Positions 35,000 to 45,998 of a stretch of 64,000 nt of DNA are shown one piece after another. Under the pieces are notes generated by a model. The model searched no databases. It was not told the origin of the DNA and was given only the letters and a program-made list of their open reading frames with translations. Position numbers and translations under genes: made by a program. The stretch spans positions 1,268,361 to 1,332,360 of the forward strand of contig QVOM02000072.1 of NCBI GenBank assembly GCA_003586115.2. Direction: 5' to 3'. Source of the stretch: Salvator merianae. Taxonomy: Eukaryota > Chordata > Lepidosauria > Squamata > Teiidae. Every line of letters starts with the position of its first letter. Within the stretch, counting starts at the first letter, position 1.

Positions 35000-35720
35000 A
35001 CCACAGATGCCATCCCAGCACCCCAGGAATCGATGGACAACGGAGCGACCGCGCCACTTTCTCCTTTCCTTGCTCGAACGCGTTCCAGGAGCGTTCAGAA
35101 GCTCGAGAGACAACATCGTCGGACCGGTCTGCAAAATTCCAGTTCCCTTAAAGCTTGACGCTTAGGGCTTTATAATTTCCTTACCTGCATGGTGGAAAGA
35201 AGTTAGTGCCTCAGTGCCTCGTGGAGCAACCTCTCTCTTCTCTCAACTCGATCCCCGCCCCCTAGAGGGGAGAACCGTCTGCTGCTTCCTTCGGACTCGG
35301 AGGAGCAAACCCTTCCTCGACAGCATGCTTCGTTTAGGTCGCCAGTTTGGGTTTCGTAAACAATCGAAACAACAACGGTCCAAAAAAAATCTCGGGACTT
35401 CCGTGTGAGGTTGCCGCCGGGCCCGATGAAAGGGAACCGCCTGTCGTCGCTGCGGCTGCAAATGAAAAGACGGGGGCGGCCCGCGCGGCCGCCCCGCCCC
35501 CTTTACCTGTCCAAGCAAGACAACAGGAATTGGCAAAGAAGCGCTTCGCGCCATGTATAGATTAGCGCGCGGGCTACGACGGTTTGCTTTGGGGAGTTCG
35601 GTGGGGTAGAGACGACCGACATAGTAACTACGATCCCAATTAATTCGAAGGGCAAAATTCAGAAGTAGAGAGCGATTTGTGTTTACGTGTGTGTAGGCGC
35701 GCGCGCTGTCTGTTTGTTTA
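35000..35720. promoter_or_regulatory. CpG island, probable promoter
   Basis: The stretch is rich in CpG compared with both sides ('gaccgcgccactttctcc', 'gcggcccgcgcggccgcccc'). It contains a minus-strand first-exon candidate (ATG at 35190) and is followed on the plus strand by another possible 5' exon (to 35908). This suggests a bidirectional promoter. No TATA box stands out, as is usual for CpG promoters. Confidence 0.7.
35185..35190 (-). CDS. Probable first coding exon, two codons (Met-Gln)
   Basis: On the minus strand 'cttctttccaccATGCAG' is followed directly by gtaagg. The ATG has a textbook Kozak context (CCACC) and the junction CAG|GTAAGG is a consensus donor (GT at 35184-35183), so coding exon 1 would hold only Met and Gln. 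The upstream minus-strand sequence is CpG-island 5' UTR. The gene body would run toward lower coordinates. PTDSS2, 20 kb away, is divergent to this gene; in mammals its divergent neighbour is ANO9, whose protein starts Met-Gln-Gly. That makes ANO9 a candidate by position only. No later exon was recognised, and other Met-Gln genes are possible. Confidence 0.4.
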
Positions 35721-35739
35721 TTTACTACTTGGAGCAGTG

Positions 35740-35868
35740 ATGGCTGAAGTTCCTATTCGGGAGTTGTTGACCTTCGCCCACAAGACGAACCTGCCACACA
35801 TGCCAGAAGTTGTTTGCACTTTCTTTGGGAACTTCATTATCGAAAAAAGTGAAGGGGGAGAGAGATGA
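35740..35868 (+). CDS. Short Kozak-started ORF at a CpG island
   Basis: An ATG in good context (gcagtgATGG) opens a 42-codon frame beginning 'MAEVPIRELLTFAHKTN'. It closes at TGA in 35866-35868. A strong donor (GCAG|GTAAGC, GT at 35909-35910) lies 40 bp after the stop, so the ORF could be in the 5' exon of a plus-strand transcript, as a uORF or part of a lncRNA. The peptide matches no family I know. Confidence 0.25.
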   Translation: MAEVPIRELLTFAHKTNLPHMPEVVCTFFGNFIIEKSEGGER

Positions 35869-36104
35869 ACAGAAGTAAAAAAGATGCAGCGGTTAGTAGT
35901 AAAGGCAGGTAAGCTAACCATGGGACTTGCCCCCCCACTGCAAGTGTCTGCGGGTGGCCCACAAATTTCCCTAAAACGCAGACTGTTGAGCTGTGCCTTG
36001 TCCCTGGAGAGCAGGGGATAACTGTGCAGCACTTGTGCAATAACAGCCCAGTTTGGAGAAGTCCCACAACTTTCACGTCATTTCAAAGCAAGAAGAAACC
36101 AAAA

Positions 36105-36320
36105 GGTATAAACCTGAGAACATAAAAAATGTCTCACTGGATCGGACCTACAGCCCATCTAGTCCAGCAGTCGACTTTTGCAGTGGCCAACCAGCTGCAC
36201 AAGGAAGCCCATCAGCAGGACACAAGCACACAGCTTGCTCTCTTCACTGTCTCCCAGTAGCTGTCCTTCAGATGCAGACCTCTTCTAATGCCACCAGGGC
36301 TAACAGCCATCACTTGCTTT
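36105..36320 (-). mobile_element. L2/CR1-type LINE 3' fragment
   Basis: The sequence reads 'gagaacataaaaaatgtctc', 'agcccatctagtccagcag', 'cagtggccaaccagctgca' and 'cccatcagcaggaca'. In reverse complement these are the well-known end of L2/CR1-like amniote repeats. It is truncated and carries no coding sequence. Confidence 0.7.
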
Positions 36321-36676
36321 GATTTTCATGGATTGGTCCATGCATCATAGAAAAAGTGTTTCTTAAGTCATTATCCATGCCTGGACAGAATTGCAGGAGG
36401 TTGTGTAATACAGTCTCCCCCAATCAACCGAAAGGGCTGCTTTGGGAGCAGTACTTGCAATGTTGCCTGTCTGTTTCAGAAGCATTGCACAGCAGGAAGC
36501 CATGAAGGGCTGTTGCTGAAATAGCATGCAAGAGCCTAAAGGTAAACATACAATAGACCTTCAGTTGCAGCTTCTGCTGCTTGCTGCCAAAAATGCAAAA
36601 TAGTGCACAGGTTTCTATTCTGGAAGTGTTGCATTTGTGCAACACCAACACCACCCTGCAAACACTGTCTAAGGCC

Positions 36677-38109
36677 ATAGTCTGACATTGTAAATTTAAT
36701 CTGTATTGGAAGAATACGAAGACTGCGTTCATCTTCCAATCGTTCCTACATTTGCATTTTAACACAGACTCAGTTTGGACTTGCTCATTCTCACACTGAT
36801 GTTTCCTGTGCTTGACATGGGCAAACCGTATCTTTTCTGTCTCCAGCCCCTCAGTTAGTTCTCCTTCCTGTGCAGTCAGTGATTGGCTGTAGTCCCAATA
36901 TTCAAATCTTGACTTCACAGGGGCAGGCAAGTCAAGCTCTGTATGTCCCTGCTGCCATCTCAGAACATGGATTCACTTGGTAGCATACTAGTAATTCGTC
37001 ATTTGCTCCTTCCTCCCCCTCCAGCCTGTATCTACACAAGCAGAACTTTAATACCACATCTACCACACAATAAAGCTTTCTTAAAGATCAGATCGTGATT
37101 TCTGCTCCTTTGCAATTGCATTTTTGTGCAATTGCGCAATTTAAGAGTAGCGCAAAAGCAGGGAGAGGTCTGTGAAGAGGGGAGAAATGTGTGGGGCTCC
37201 ATTATTGTAATAGTGAGGTTAGTGGCCAGCACATGGACTCCACCTCCCCTCCCCCTGAGACATCCACATCGGCATGTGTCCCACTATGTAGCTGTGCGGT
37301 GCTGACGGCAAAATCAATAGTGAGTGGGCGGACATGCAACAGGACTGCACCCCCAAACACAGCAAAGACATCCAACATGTCCGCCCCCAAAAGCGCTCAA
37401 GATCAGGAGCTGTGTTTAACCTTGCCTTGCCTTAATGTTGCCGCTGTGCCGCCACTGTTTTCTCCAGCTGGTTGTGGTACCCTCCTTCCCTAGCAGGCAG
37501 ACAGCAGCAAACCGTGTCACTGCCTGAAGTTTGCTGTACCGCTGTGGCGGTTTTGCATAAAACTCAGCAAACCTAGAAGGAGCTCTGCTTTTTGGTTTAA
37601 TCAGCAGACGGAAGTGGAGGAAGCCTCTAATTTCTTCCTGGCAAAGCTGAATGGGGGATAAAAGAGGAGGAAGGACCACAGACTGGCAAAGGAAAATGGA
37701 GGACGGCTTCCTTTTCTCCTGGCAATGGTAGAAGGGGGGGTGATAAAGGAAGAGGAAGGAAGTACTGCATTCCCCGACCTCCCACCCCTGCTGGCCACGG
37801 TGCCTGCCCTCCCAAGCACAGTGCCCTCAACAAAGTCTGTCACTGGATGGCAGGAAATGGGGAGCCCTCCCTCTGCATGCCCCCAAAAGCGTACGATCCC
37901 TCCCAAGTAGTCTCATTCCATGTTTCCACATCGTAAAGTAAAACGGGCTAGTGATCTGAAATGGGTTGAGACTTCATTAAATTCAAATGCAAAGTAACCT
38001 GGATTTCGGCACTCTAGTCCAGAAAAACTATAGAAAGGCAAATTCATGTTGGGGCAGTGGGAACTGAAGATGGCCTGCAAACTGATTAAATGCTGTGTCG
38101 TAACATGCT
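36677..38109 (-). mobile_element. Non-autonomous DNA transposon, family H1, copy B (1433 bp)
   Basis: It is reverse-oriented relative to copy A. Its ends match copy A's ends inverted (..GACATTGTAAATTTAATC at left, GATTAAATGC..GTAACATGC at right). Flanks CTAAGGCC (36669-36676) and CTAAGGAA (38110-38117) share 6 of 8 bases. It is longer than copies A and C mainly because of extra sequence around 37320-37580. The 168-codon minus-strand frame at 36424-36930 crosses its edge and is not considered a gene. Confidence 0.65.
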
Positions 38110-38403
38110 CTAAGGAAAGGCAAAGAACAAGATGAATAGTTTGAGGGTAGTAGATAGAAGAACTTGGTTACTTTCTGGTTCCCTTTCTCTCTATCTACAA
38201 GGAGAGAGTCACAATGACTTGTGCAACATGTCATGGGTAATATGAGATACCTTTTACAGAACCAATACAGCTTAGAGGAGAACAGTTAATTTTTTTTTCT
38301 GTTAAAATTACGATACATCCTTAGATTGAATACTTTTTTATTTATTTATAATTTTCAAATTAATTAACATCAAAATCCATATTACATTCTCATAATATAG
38401 GTT

Positions 38404-38935
38404 CCATCTAGATGGGGAGAATATAGCGCCATTATGGTGCTACTGTGGTCAGATAGCCACATGTATCTGTGGCAACCCCATCACAGCTATGCTATATCCT
38501 CCCTAAAATGTGTGATGTCCTATTTCAGGAAAGCCCGACTAAGATGGTGGGTTTTCCCAAAATAGTGCTGTCACTTACCTTGTAGATGGAGCTGCCATCA
38601 TCCTGGCCATTGCACATGCACGTGGGCTGCAAAAGATGGCTGTGCACGAACGGTGGTGGTGTGCACATCTGGGTATTTTGATACCCAGATGTGCATGTTC
38701 ACTGCACATGTGCATGAATAAAAAAAAGATGCAATGCATACTCAGTGGTTACGAACCTATGCTCTTCTGGGTATTTTGCATCAGCGAAATACCCAGAAGT
38801 GTGTGTACCAAAAAGTGCACAGACGGTATGATTCCCCACCCTGTCTAAACAAGAGGCTGTCATTTCGGAGGGTTTTTTTCTCCAGAATATCACCTGTTGG
38901 TGCTATATTTGACTGGCCTCAGGAGCTAGTCATGC
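38404..38935 (-). mobile_element. Non-autonomous element, family K, copy 4
   Basis: It is inverse to 17118-17590 with shared blocks throughout. It carries two strong hairpins. The first is a perfect 15-bp stem TGCACATCTGGGTAT / ATACCCAGATGTGCA (38662-38676, 38681-38695). The second is a 16-bp stem with one mismatch (38764-38779, 38784-38799). Both stems have the same core, CTGGGTAT. No transposase. Confidence 0.65.
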
Positions 38936-39709
38936 TTACGTTAAATTCCCCCACTCTCCCCTTCAGGTGACAAATGTGACAAAAATTATTTATCCCATTG
39001 GACTATCAAACTTACCATTTTCCTATTTTCATTTCTCCCCTTACTTTGCTTAGCATATTTAAACTTTTTCCCCAATTCTTATTTATATTCACCATCTTCA
39101 TCTGCCCTAAATATTTCATCCTTCATTGCAAAACAAAATTAAACTTCAATTGCCTTACTATATAATGGCACCACTTTTCCAACATTCATGTGTTTGCCCC
39201 TTTCCGTCCATTAACTACTACTGATTGTGCTGCTGTTATTAACTGTTTATATGATCTGAATATTTAGCTCTTTGGTTCTTTATTGGAGGGCACAGCTGTT
39301 CTGTGCATCTCTTTAGTAGCTAAGGTGATGGGGGGAGGACATTAGAGAGCTTTAAAATTATGAGAAGAATGTAGAAAATGATTAGATGTAACCTTCTCCC
39401 CCTATTGTAGCATTAGAGTTCATGGTTGTCCAGAGAGATAGAGTAATAAAATTATGAGTAAGTGAGTGGCAATACATCTCTTTCCTTGTCTCTCAGGGCA
39501 CATCCAGATGGAGACAGAGTTCTGGAAACGTGTCTCAAGCCTTTTGTAGTAGTGAGAAATCTGCAATAAAATGAGGAAATATATGTCGAGAGTGCAGTCA
39601 TGTGGAGGGTGCTAGAGAAGTACAGGTTGGAAATGGGCTAACAGACTTATGAGAGCACAATGATGAGAACATCACAGGGACAGTGCCAAATTTTTCTGTA
39701 ATTATAGAT
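38936..39709. other. Non-genic stretch
   Basis: Nothing recognised. Confidence 0.35.
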
Positions 39710-40092
39710 ACGTTTTGTGCAAGAATGTCCAGTTTTGACACAACCTCCATATTATAATGCTCCATGCATGTCTAAACTGGGGGTACTCTTGGACTCTGCA
39801 CTGACACTTGAAGCTCAGGTGGAGGTGGTGGCCAAGAGCACTTACTTCCAGCTACTGCCACTTCTGGACAGAAATGATTTGGCCACAGTAATCCATGCTC
39901 CAGAACTTCCAGATTGGACTACTGTAATGTGCTGTACATGGGGCTGCCCTTGAAGACAGTTTGGCAACTGCAGCTGGTGCAGAATGCAGCAGTTAGACTG
40001 TTGGCTGAAACTGCGGACTGGATACATATCATGCTGGTCTTAAAAAAAAACTGTACTGGCTGCCAATTCGCTACCAAAACCAATTCAAGGAA
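39710..40092 (+). mobile_element. CR1/L2-type LINE, RT C-terminal remnant
   Basis: Frames give 'KLGVLLDSALTLEAQVEVVA', '[14 protein letters not shown]' and, after a frameshift, '[20 protein letters not shown]' and '[13 protein letters not shown]'. These are the LGV.LDS.L.....VA, RLDYCN.LY.GLP and LQ.VQNAAARL landmarks of CR1/L2-like reverse transcriptases. It ends at 'CYQFA' where the hairpin MITE begins. At least one frameshift; inactive. Confidence 0.75.
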
Positions 40093-40615
40093 TATTTTTG
40101 CACTTTCCACCTGAGAATGGGATAATTATCCCATTCTAAGGTGGAACTGACCACACAGTGCAGATACTGTCCACACTGCAGGGTTCTAGTTACTTACCTG
40201 AAGCAGGCTGATCCTGACCTTGGCAGTGGCCAGGAAGCATCCGGCTGCTGCCATGGTGACTGGCAGGGCCTCGCAGTGCACAGGCGCGATCAATTGATCG
40301 CACTGCAAGTCACCACGCCACCAGGTAAGTGTGAACGCACCTTACCGGTAGCTGGATACCAGTTCTGGTAAGGCTGTGGAGCACAAATTAGTGCTCCATA
40401 GCAAGGAGGAATTGGGAGCAGCTGTAGCCCGCTGCCGGCTGCTCAGGCCTCCACAAAATGCAGAAGCACTTGGCTACCAGCTATCTGGATTACGGCCTCT
40501 CTTAATCTGAATCACGTTCTGTCTTGTGCAGACAGAGAGGACATGCAGATCTATGAGGCCTAGAATTGAACTATATGGACCCTTAATATGGATTAAGGGT
40601 CCGTGCAGAAAGGTT
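40093..40615. mobile_element. Hairpin MITE with subterminal palindromes at both ends
   Basis: It starts ATTTTTGCACTTT, followed immediately by a 38-bp palindrome (40107-40144, 18 of 19 pairs). It ends with an 11-bp perfect stem GGACCCTTAAT / ATTAAGGGTCC (40577-40587, 40592-40602) directly before GTGCAGAAAGGTT. Internal blocks are shared with 5711-6163. It is inserted in or next to the CR1/L2 remnant. No coding sequence. Confidence 0.65.
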
Positions 40616-42129
40616 CAGATTATACAGAGAGTGCTTCTCCCCCTATCTTTATGAATCAACCAGACCACAACAGTGACAATTTAGAAGGCTATTCTTTTAA
40701 AAAGTAGAAGGTACATTAATAGAGGATTTGCAGTTTTCATCTGATAAGCCAGTTCTGTGTAAACACCAGAAGAGGACTGCTAGCAATTTGAAGTGATCAT
40801 TTTTTTAGATGTGCAGATAAATGATGAATGCAGAAGCTGCTTCATACTGAGCCTGCTGTTTTATTTAGCTTAATATGAATAGCAGCTGCTATGTTGGGTT
40901 TTGATTAAGTCCTTTCTGGAGGAGATGCAGAGATCGGATTGGGCCTTTGTGGATGTGAATCATGCCATCTGCACTGAACTCTTCCCCTGAGTTGGTACTG
41001 AGTTGGTCCTCTTCCCCTAGGGCAGGTTGCTCCTACCATGAAGCCCAGTAAGACAGTTGCCTTGGGCAGCTACTTTTGTGTGTCACAAAAGGTCATCAAA
41101 TTATTATGAATTTGCACTTCCAAAAGCGGTGCTTCTGTAATTTTCTTCCTGAGGGAAGAACTTAGCTAGTGTTTAGTATTGGCTCCTTAACTGGAAGGTG
41201 GGAGGTTTCATTTGTTCTGCCTCAGTCTGGAAAATGTCTGTGGATGGTCCTGACCTGGTGATACAAATGCAAAGAAAGAAAAGAACAGGATTAGGTCTTG
41301 CTGCCTGAATATGCAGCACATTCACACCAAACTGAGTCTGCCTCCAGATCACAAGAGGCAATGCAGGATCTGAAAAAGATCCCAGGATTGCCTCTTGCTG
41401 TCCTGCACAAGATGTGAGGAGCAATCCCATGCTTACCTTCACATCTGTTGGCAGCTTCTGACCGTGGTGGGGTCAATGGGGCTACTGGAAGCCAGCTAAG
41501 CATTGGCTTCCTTTTGTTCTTTTCATGGGCAGGACACATATTCCCTGTTCTTGATCTAGTTTTTGGGTGAGTGACCGACAGATGGTCTATAGTTGTGTAT
41601 GAGTAATTTCATCTACAGTGCTATGCTAACCCACCTAGGGGCAGAAAAAAATGTGAGTTGGAAAGATATAGGAAATCTTAATTGTATTTACTGAGAGTTA
41701 AATATTAAATATTAAATAAATATTAAATCCTGCAAACACCAGTGTTTACATAGAACATTGCTCTCTCTGTGTGTGTAAGTGTGTGAGAGAGAGACAGGAC
41801 TTGTTATGTGACATCCATCTCTATTCACTACTTGACTGCGACTTTGAACAACTTTCTATGTAGGTAGGGTTGCCCAAACCCTGAGTTTTCAGATGGTATT
41901 GAACAACAATTCTCATTGTTCCTTGCTATTGCCTAGGCTGGCTGGGGCTCATGGGAGTTGTAGTTTAACATCTAGTGGTCTAAGATTAAACTCTACACTG
42001 GAGTATTGCAGCCGTTGGCCAGAATACCTTTCTGTGTCCCTGATTTATGAGACAGGAGCCTTCGACAGTGTTCTCACTGGGCTGGTAGACAAGCCAGCAA
42101 CCCAGCTGGAATCCTTCATCTGTATTGTG
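40616..42129. other. Non-genic stretch
   Basis: No gene. A short repeat ending 'catgggagttgtagtttaac' lies near 41930-41970, related to the hairpin element at 51972. There is a (TG)/(GA)n patch near 41768-41795. Confidence 0.35.
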
Positions 42130-42500
42130 GACTAGTCTACCAGGAGAATGCTGTGTCTGCATAGGGACAAGGCATTAGGCAGGGCTATGGCACAAAAATG
42201 GTGCTGTAGCCTGTGTCCATGATAGACCACTTTTAAGCTGTCCCCACAATGTCTGAGGGTGATATACAGGACCAGACATTTGTGTATGGATGGCATATAA
42301 GCAGCTGATCCAGGCCACTGAGGCCCGGCTAAAACAGCCACTTCAAAGGCTGGAAACTTTCATTCCCAGCCTCCAGAGTTGGGCCAAGCTGGTCATCCAC
42401 GGTGTGGGTCACCTGGCTGATCCTGGGCTCAATCATTTGATCAGACCCAGGATTGACCCAGCACAGCACAGGCTAATGTGTGCTATGTGGAAACAGCCTT
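42130..42500. repeat. Hairpin-bearing repeat
   Basis: It contains an imperfect stem (42419-42434 with 42439-42454) and internal blocks such as 'ggaaactttcattcccagcc', shared in variant form with 7885, 10610 and 48465. Ends are approximate. Confidence 0.4.
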
Positions 42501-43149
42501 AGTGTTTATTGTCAATGATTTTTAATGGGTGGGTGACTTGATAAGAGACTTTATTCTTCTTTTAAACTGAGGTGTTTTTTTTTTAAAAAACTCTCAAAAT
42601 TGTTCATCTGAGTCAATCCCTTTCTAAGTAGTGATGTGTGATTGTATTGTATAGCCTAACACTGCTAGACAATGGATTACGGTGGTATCCTGTGAGTGGT
42701 AATTGGAAACACGTAAATAACTGTCAAGGTCAGCAAATTTCCATAATAAAGTCCCCAAGTTTTATAATGGCTGCATCTCAACCAGGTGTTCAGGATACCT
42801 TGGATGGGCATCAAAGTTGGCCTGTTTCCACAGCACCCCATGCTGCAGGGCCGTGAGGTTGTGTGGAGAAACTTCAATCCCTCTCCACGGTGCAAAACTC
42901 AGAGTGTGAGAAGCAGCTCTGAGGCACTCTGAGCCAGGTCATCACTGCGGCAAAAGGCACCATATTTGCATGGAGGCCTGCTGTGCCTGCACATAGACGA
43001 CAAGAGGACCATCTAAGCATAGGCATGGAGACTGGAGACTTCATTGCCTTGGGTGTGGCAATGAAGCCATCAAACTCTTCTCTGAGGTGGCCTGAAAGCT
43101 GGAGGGCAGCCCAAACCAGCAGAGGGGCCAGCACAGTTGAGACACTTCG
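42501..43149. other. Non-genic stretch
   Basis: Nothing recognised. Confidence 0.35.
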
Positions 43150-44317
43150 GCCGCGTTCCAACATGGCATTTAATCAGTTTACAGGCCGTCTTCAGTTCCC
43201 ACTGTCCTGACATGATCTTGCCATTCTGTAGTTATTCTGAACTAAATTGGTGAAATCCGGACTACTTTGTATTCGGATTTAATGAGTTCTCAAGCCGTTC
43301 CAGATCACTAGCGCGCTTTACTTTGCAATGTGGGAACGGGGAAGGAGACTATTTGGGAGGGACCGTATTTTTGGGGGGCGTGCAGAGGCAGGGATCCCCA
43401 TTTTGTGCCGTCCAATGACAGACTTTGTGGGTAGGCAGGAAGCGCAGTAGTTTCCTCTGCCTCCATTATCCCCCCTTCCCTCGCTGCCAGGGGAAAAGAA
43501 ACCGTCCTCCTTTTTACTTCGCTAAGCTTTCTTTATCCCCCATTCGACACTGCCAGGAAGAAATTAAAGGCTTCCTCCACTTCCGTCTGCTCTTTAAACC
43601 AAAAAATAAACTGCGCCTGTTTGGGGTTGCAGTCCTCTTGCCCCAACAAAGAACCCACTCAAGATGGGTTTTGCCATCTGCAGCACACAGCTACACAGCG
43701 GGGACACATGCAGCTGCGGATGTCTCGGGGGGAGATGAGGCAGAGTCCATTTGCTGGCGATGAACTGCACTATCAAGATAATAGAGCCCCCCCACGTTCC
43801 CTCCCCACGTTTCCCCTTCCTCACGGACCTCTCCCTGCTTTTGCGCTACTTTTAAATTGCGCAATTGCGCAAAAGTGCACTTGCAAGGGAGCATAAATCG
43901 CCATCAGCCCTTTAAAAAGCTTAATTGTGCAGTACACATAGTTTTAAAGTTCTGCTTGTGTAGACAGAGGCTATAGTGGGGAGAAGGAGCAAATGGTGAA
44001 TGCCTAGTAACGCTGCCAAGTGAATCCATGTTCTGAGGCAGCAGTGGGGACATACGGAGAGCGGAGCTGGACTTTCCCGCCCCTGTGACGTCAAGATTTG
44101 AACATTGGGACTGCAGCCAATCACTGACTGCACAGGGAGGAGAATTTGACGAGGGGTGGAGGCAGAAAAGGTACTGTTTCTCCGTGCCAAGCACGGGAAA
44201 TAGTGTGGGAACGAGCAAGTACGAATTGTGTCCGTGTTAAACTGTAACTGTGGGAACAATCAGAAGATAAATTCTTGTACTCTTCTGATACGGATTAAAT
44301 TTACAATGTCGGACTGC
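43150..44317 (+). mobile_element. Non-autonomous DNA transposon, family H1, copy C (1168 bp)
   Basis: Its ends are the same as copy A (GCCGCGTTCC.. and ..GTCGGACTGC) and its length is identical. Flanks ACACTTCG / AGCCTTCA share 5 of 8 bases, so the duplication is weak. Long stretches are alignable with copy A by eye throughout. No transposase frame. Confidence 0.7.
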
Positions 44318-45633
44318 AGCCTTCAATAATAGTTTTTGTTGTTGCACTGTGTAAGTGGGAAAATAAACCAGTAAGTGCTCAGTTAACAAGTGGTGTGGAA
44401 GTATTTGGGAATGAATTGTCTTACAGCACCATCTACTGTGCTTTGGACAACACTACAATATTTTACTTTAGGAGAAACATGCTGTCCTATGGCACCTTTT
44501 TATAGTTTTTTTAAAATGTTGTCACTACAAATTAAATTAATATGCAATGCAAAATTCTTTTAAGGTTTAAATAGTCTTGTTAGCTTATAAATATCACTGA
44601 TTGGGAAACAATTTACTAGCCTAGGATAGAGAGCTCTATTAATCTCTGAGAAAATTGTTGCATTTATGTGCTGGGAACAAATCACTGTATCTTACCTTCC
44701 CAAACCTACTCCCTTTTTTCCTTGTCATGTATACTCTTGTCATGATTAATTTTATTTTTGCTTACTGCTTGCTTTTGATGCATGGCATGCATTACATTTT
44801 TTTGCCAGATCCATCATTTTCACACAGTATAACTCCTGAATTAAATATCAGTGTTGGTCATGTTGAGACATCTTATTTATTACCTGCTGTCACCTTTAGA
44901 AAAAAAATCAATATCAACAATGGGCTTTTAAAAATATATATTTATATGTATGTTTATCGTTGTTTTCTGTATCATTCTTGGTTCTCCTCTTTCTAGAAGT
45001 TCGGATTGAGCAAACAATGGCCTTTCACATATTGCTGAACTACAGTTCCCATCATATATTGCCAATACCCAGATGATTAAGGATCATGGGATCTGTAAAT
45101 TAGCAACATCTGGAAAGCCTTGGTTTGCCTGACTCTACTTTAAGTCAAGTTGGCATAGGTGGAGGGTAATAGGGGGACAGAAATGACTGTTCAAATGAAT
45201 GGTTGCTCTGTGCTTTGTACAGCATATTTTAATGTAAAAAAACCTCTGCTTGATAAAACTTAAGCTCTGTATTTTTCACAGTGATTGGCTGTGATGACCG
45301 CTCAGCCAAGTCCTTCCAGTCACCAGATGTGCATAAGATCAATGCAGTTTATTGATAGGACAAGCTGAGGAAAGCTTTCTTTACTGACTCACCACCAGCG
45401 TAGCACAGAGCAACCTTTTAGCTGCTAAAAATCCAGTGTGTTTCTTCTTATCAAAGTTACATTACATTTTACTCATCACTACCATTCCCATAGAAACTGC
45501 TTCACACACCCCTCCCAGGAACCAGCAGAGTTGTTTTCATTTGCAGATGGACAGCCTGTTCCGTGACCTTGGGAATTAATGGACCTCACATACTGTGATC
45601 TTCTGAATTTTCACAATGGGTTAGGGTGACCAA
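44318..45633. other. Non-genic stretch
   Basis: A plus-strand frame at 44655-44996 is hydrophobic but unconserved. The region at about 45010-45130 has 'gaactacagttcccatcat' and resembles the hairpin repeat at 51972. Confidence 0.35.
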
Positions 45634-45775
45634 GGCCTTTTCTGCACTGGGCCACATTCTGGATTATATCCCAGAATAGGGACCTGCCATCCGCATGCTA
45701 GTGCACACTAGCGTGTGGATGACAGGTCCCTATTTCAGGATATAACCCAGAATTTGGCCCAGTGCAGAAAGGGCC
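45634..45775. mobile_element. Foldback MITE, 142 bp
   Basis: Almost the whole element is inverted. GGCCTTTTCTGCACTGGGCC at the left mirrors GGCCCAGTGCAGAAAGGGCC at the right, and 'gattatatccc..aataggga' mirrors 'tccctattt..ggatataa'. The centre has 'ctagtgcacactag'. Its core is shared with 33230-33339. Confidence 0.8.
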
Positions 45776-45998
45776 CAGGGTGCAATTTCAGACTTTCCCA
45801 GCTAATTCTACAGCAGCCAGTGGCCCATTAGAACTCTTGTTAGCTAGAGGACAATAGTCTCCTCCAGTTGTTCCTAGCAGGCCCATTCAGAAACATCTAG
45901 CTCTAATAATAAAAATAGTAATGCATATTGGCATCATAATTAACAATCACTGGCACTAACATTTTTTTTAAATCTGCATTTGGGGATGGACCTCCTGG

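Noticed and set aside
36424..36930. 168-codon minus-strand frame
   Set aside because: It crosses the boundary of the H1 copy B transposon at 36677 and shows no family resemblance.
44655..44996. 113-codon hydrophobic frame as a membrane protein
   Set aside because: It is T-rich sequence that gives a hydrophobic translation by composition, with no splice or start support.
45634..45775. microRNA precursor
   Set aside because: The hairpin is far too long and symmetric, and it is a dispersed repeat with a relative at 33230.
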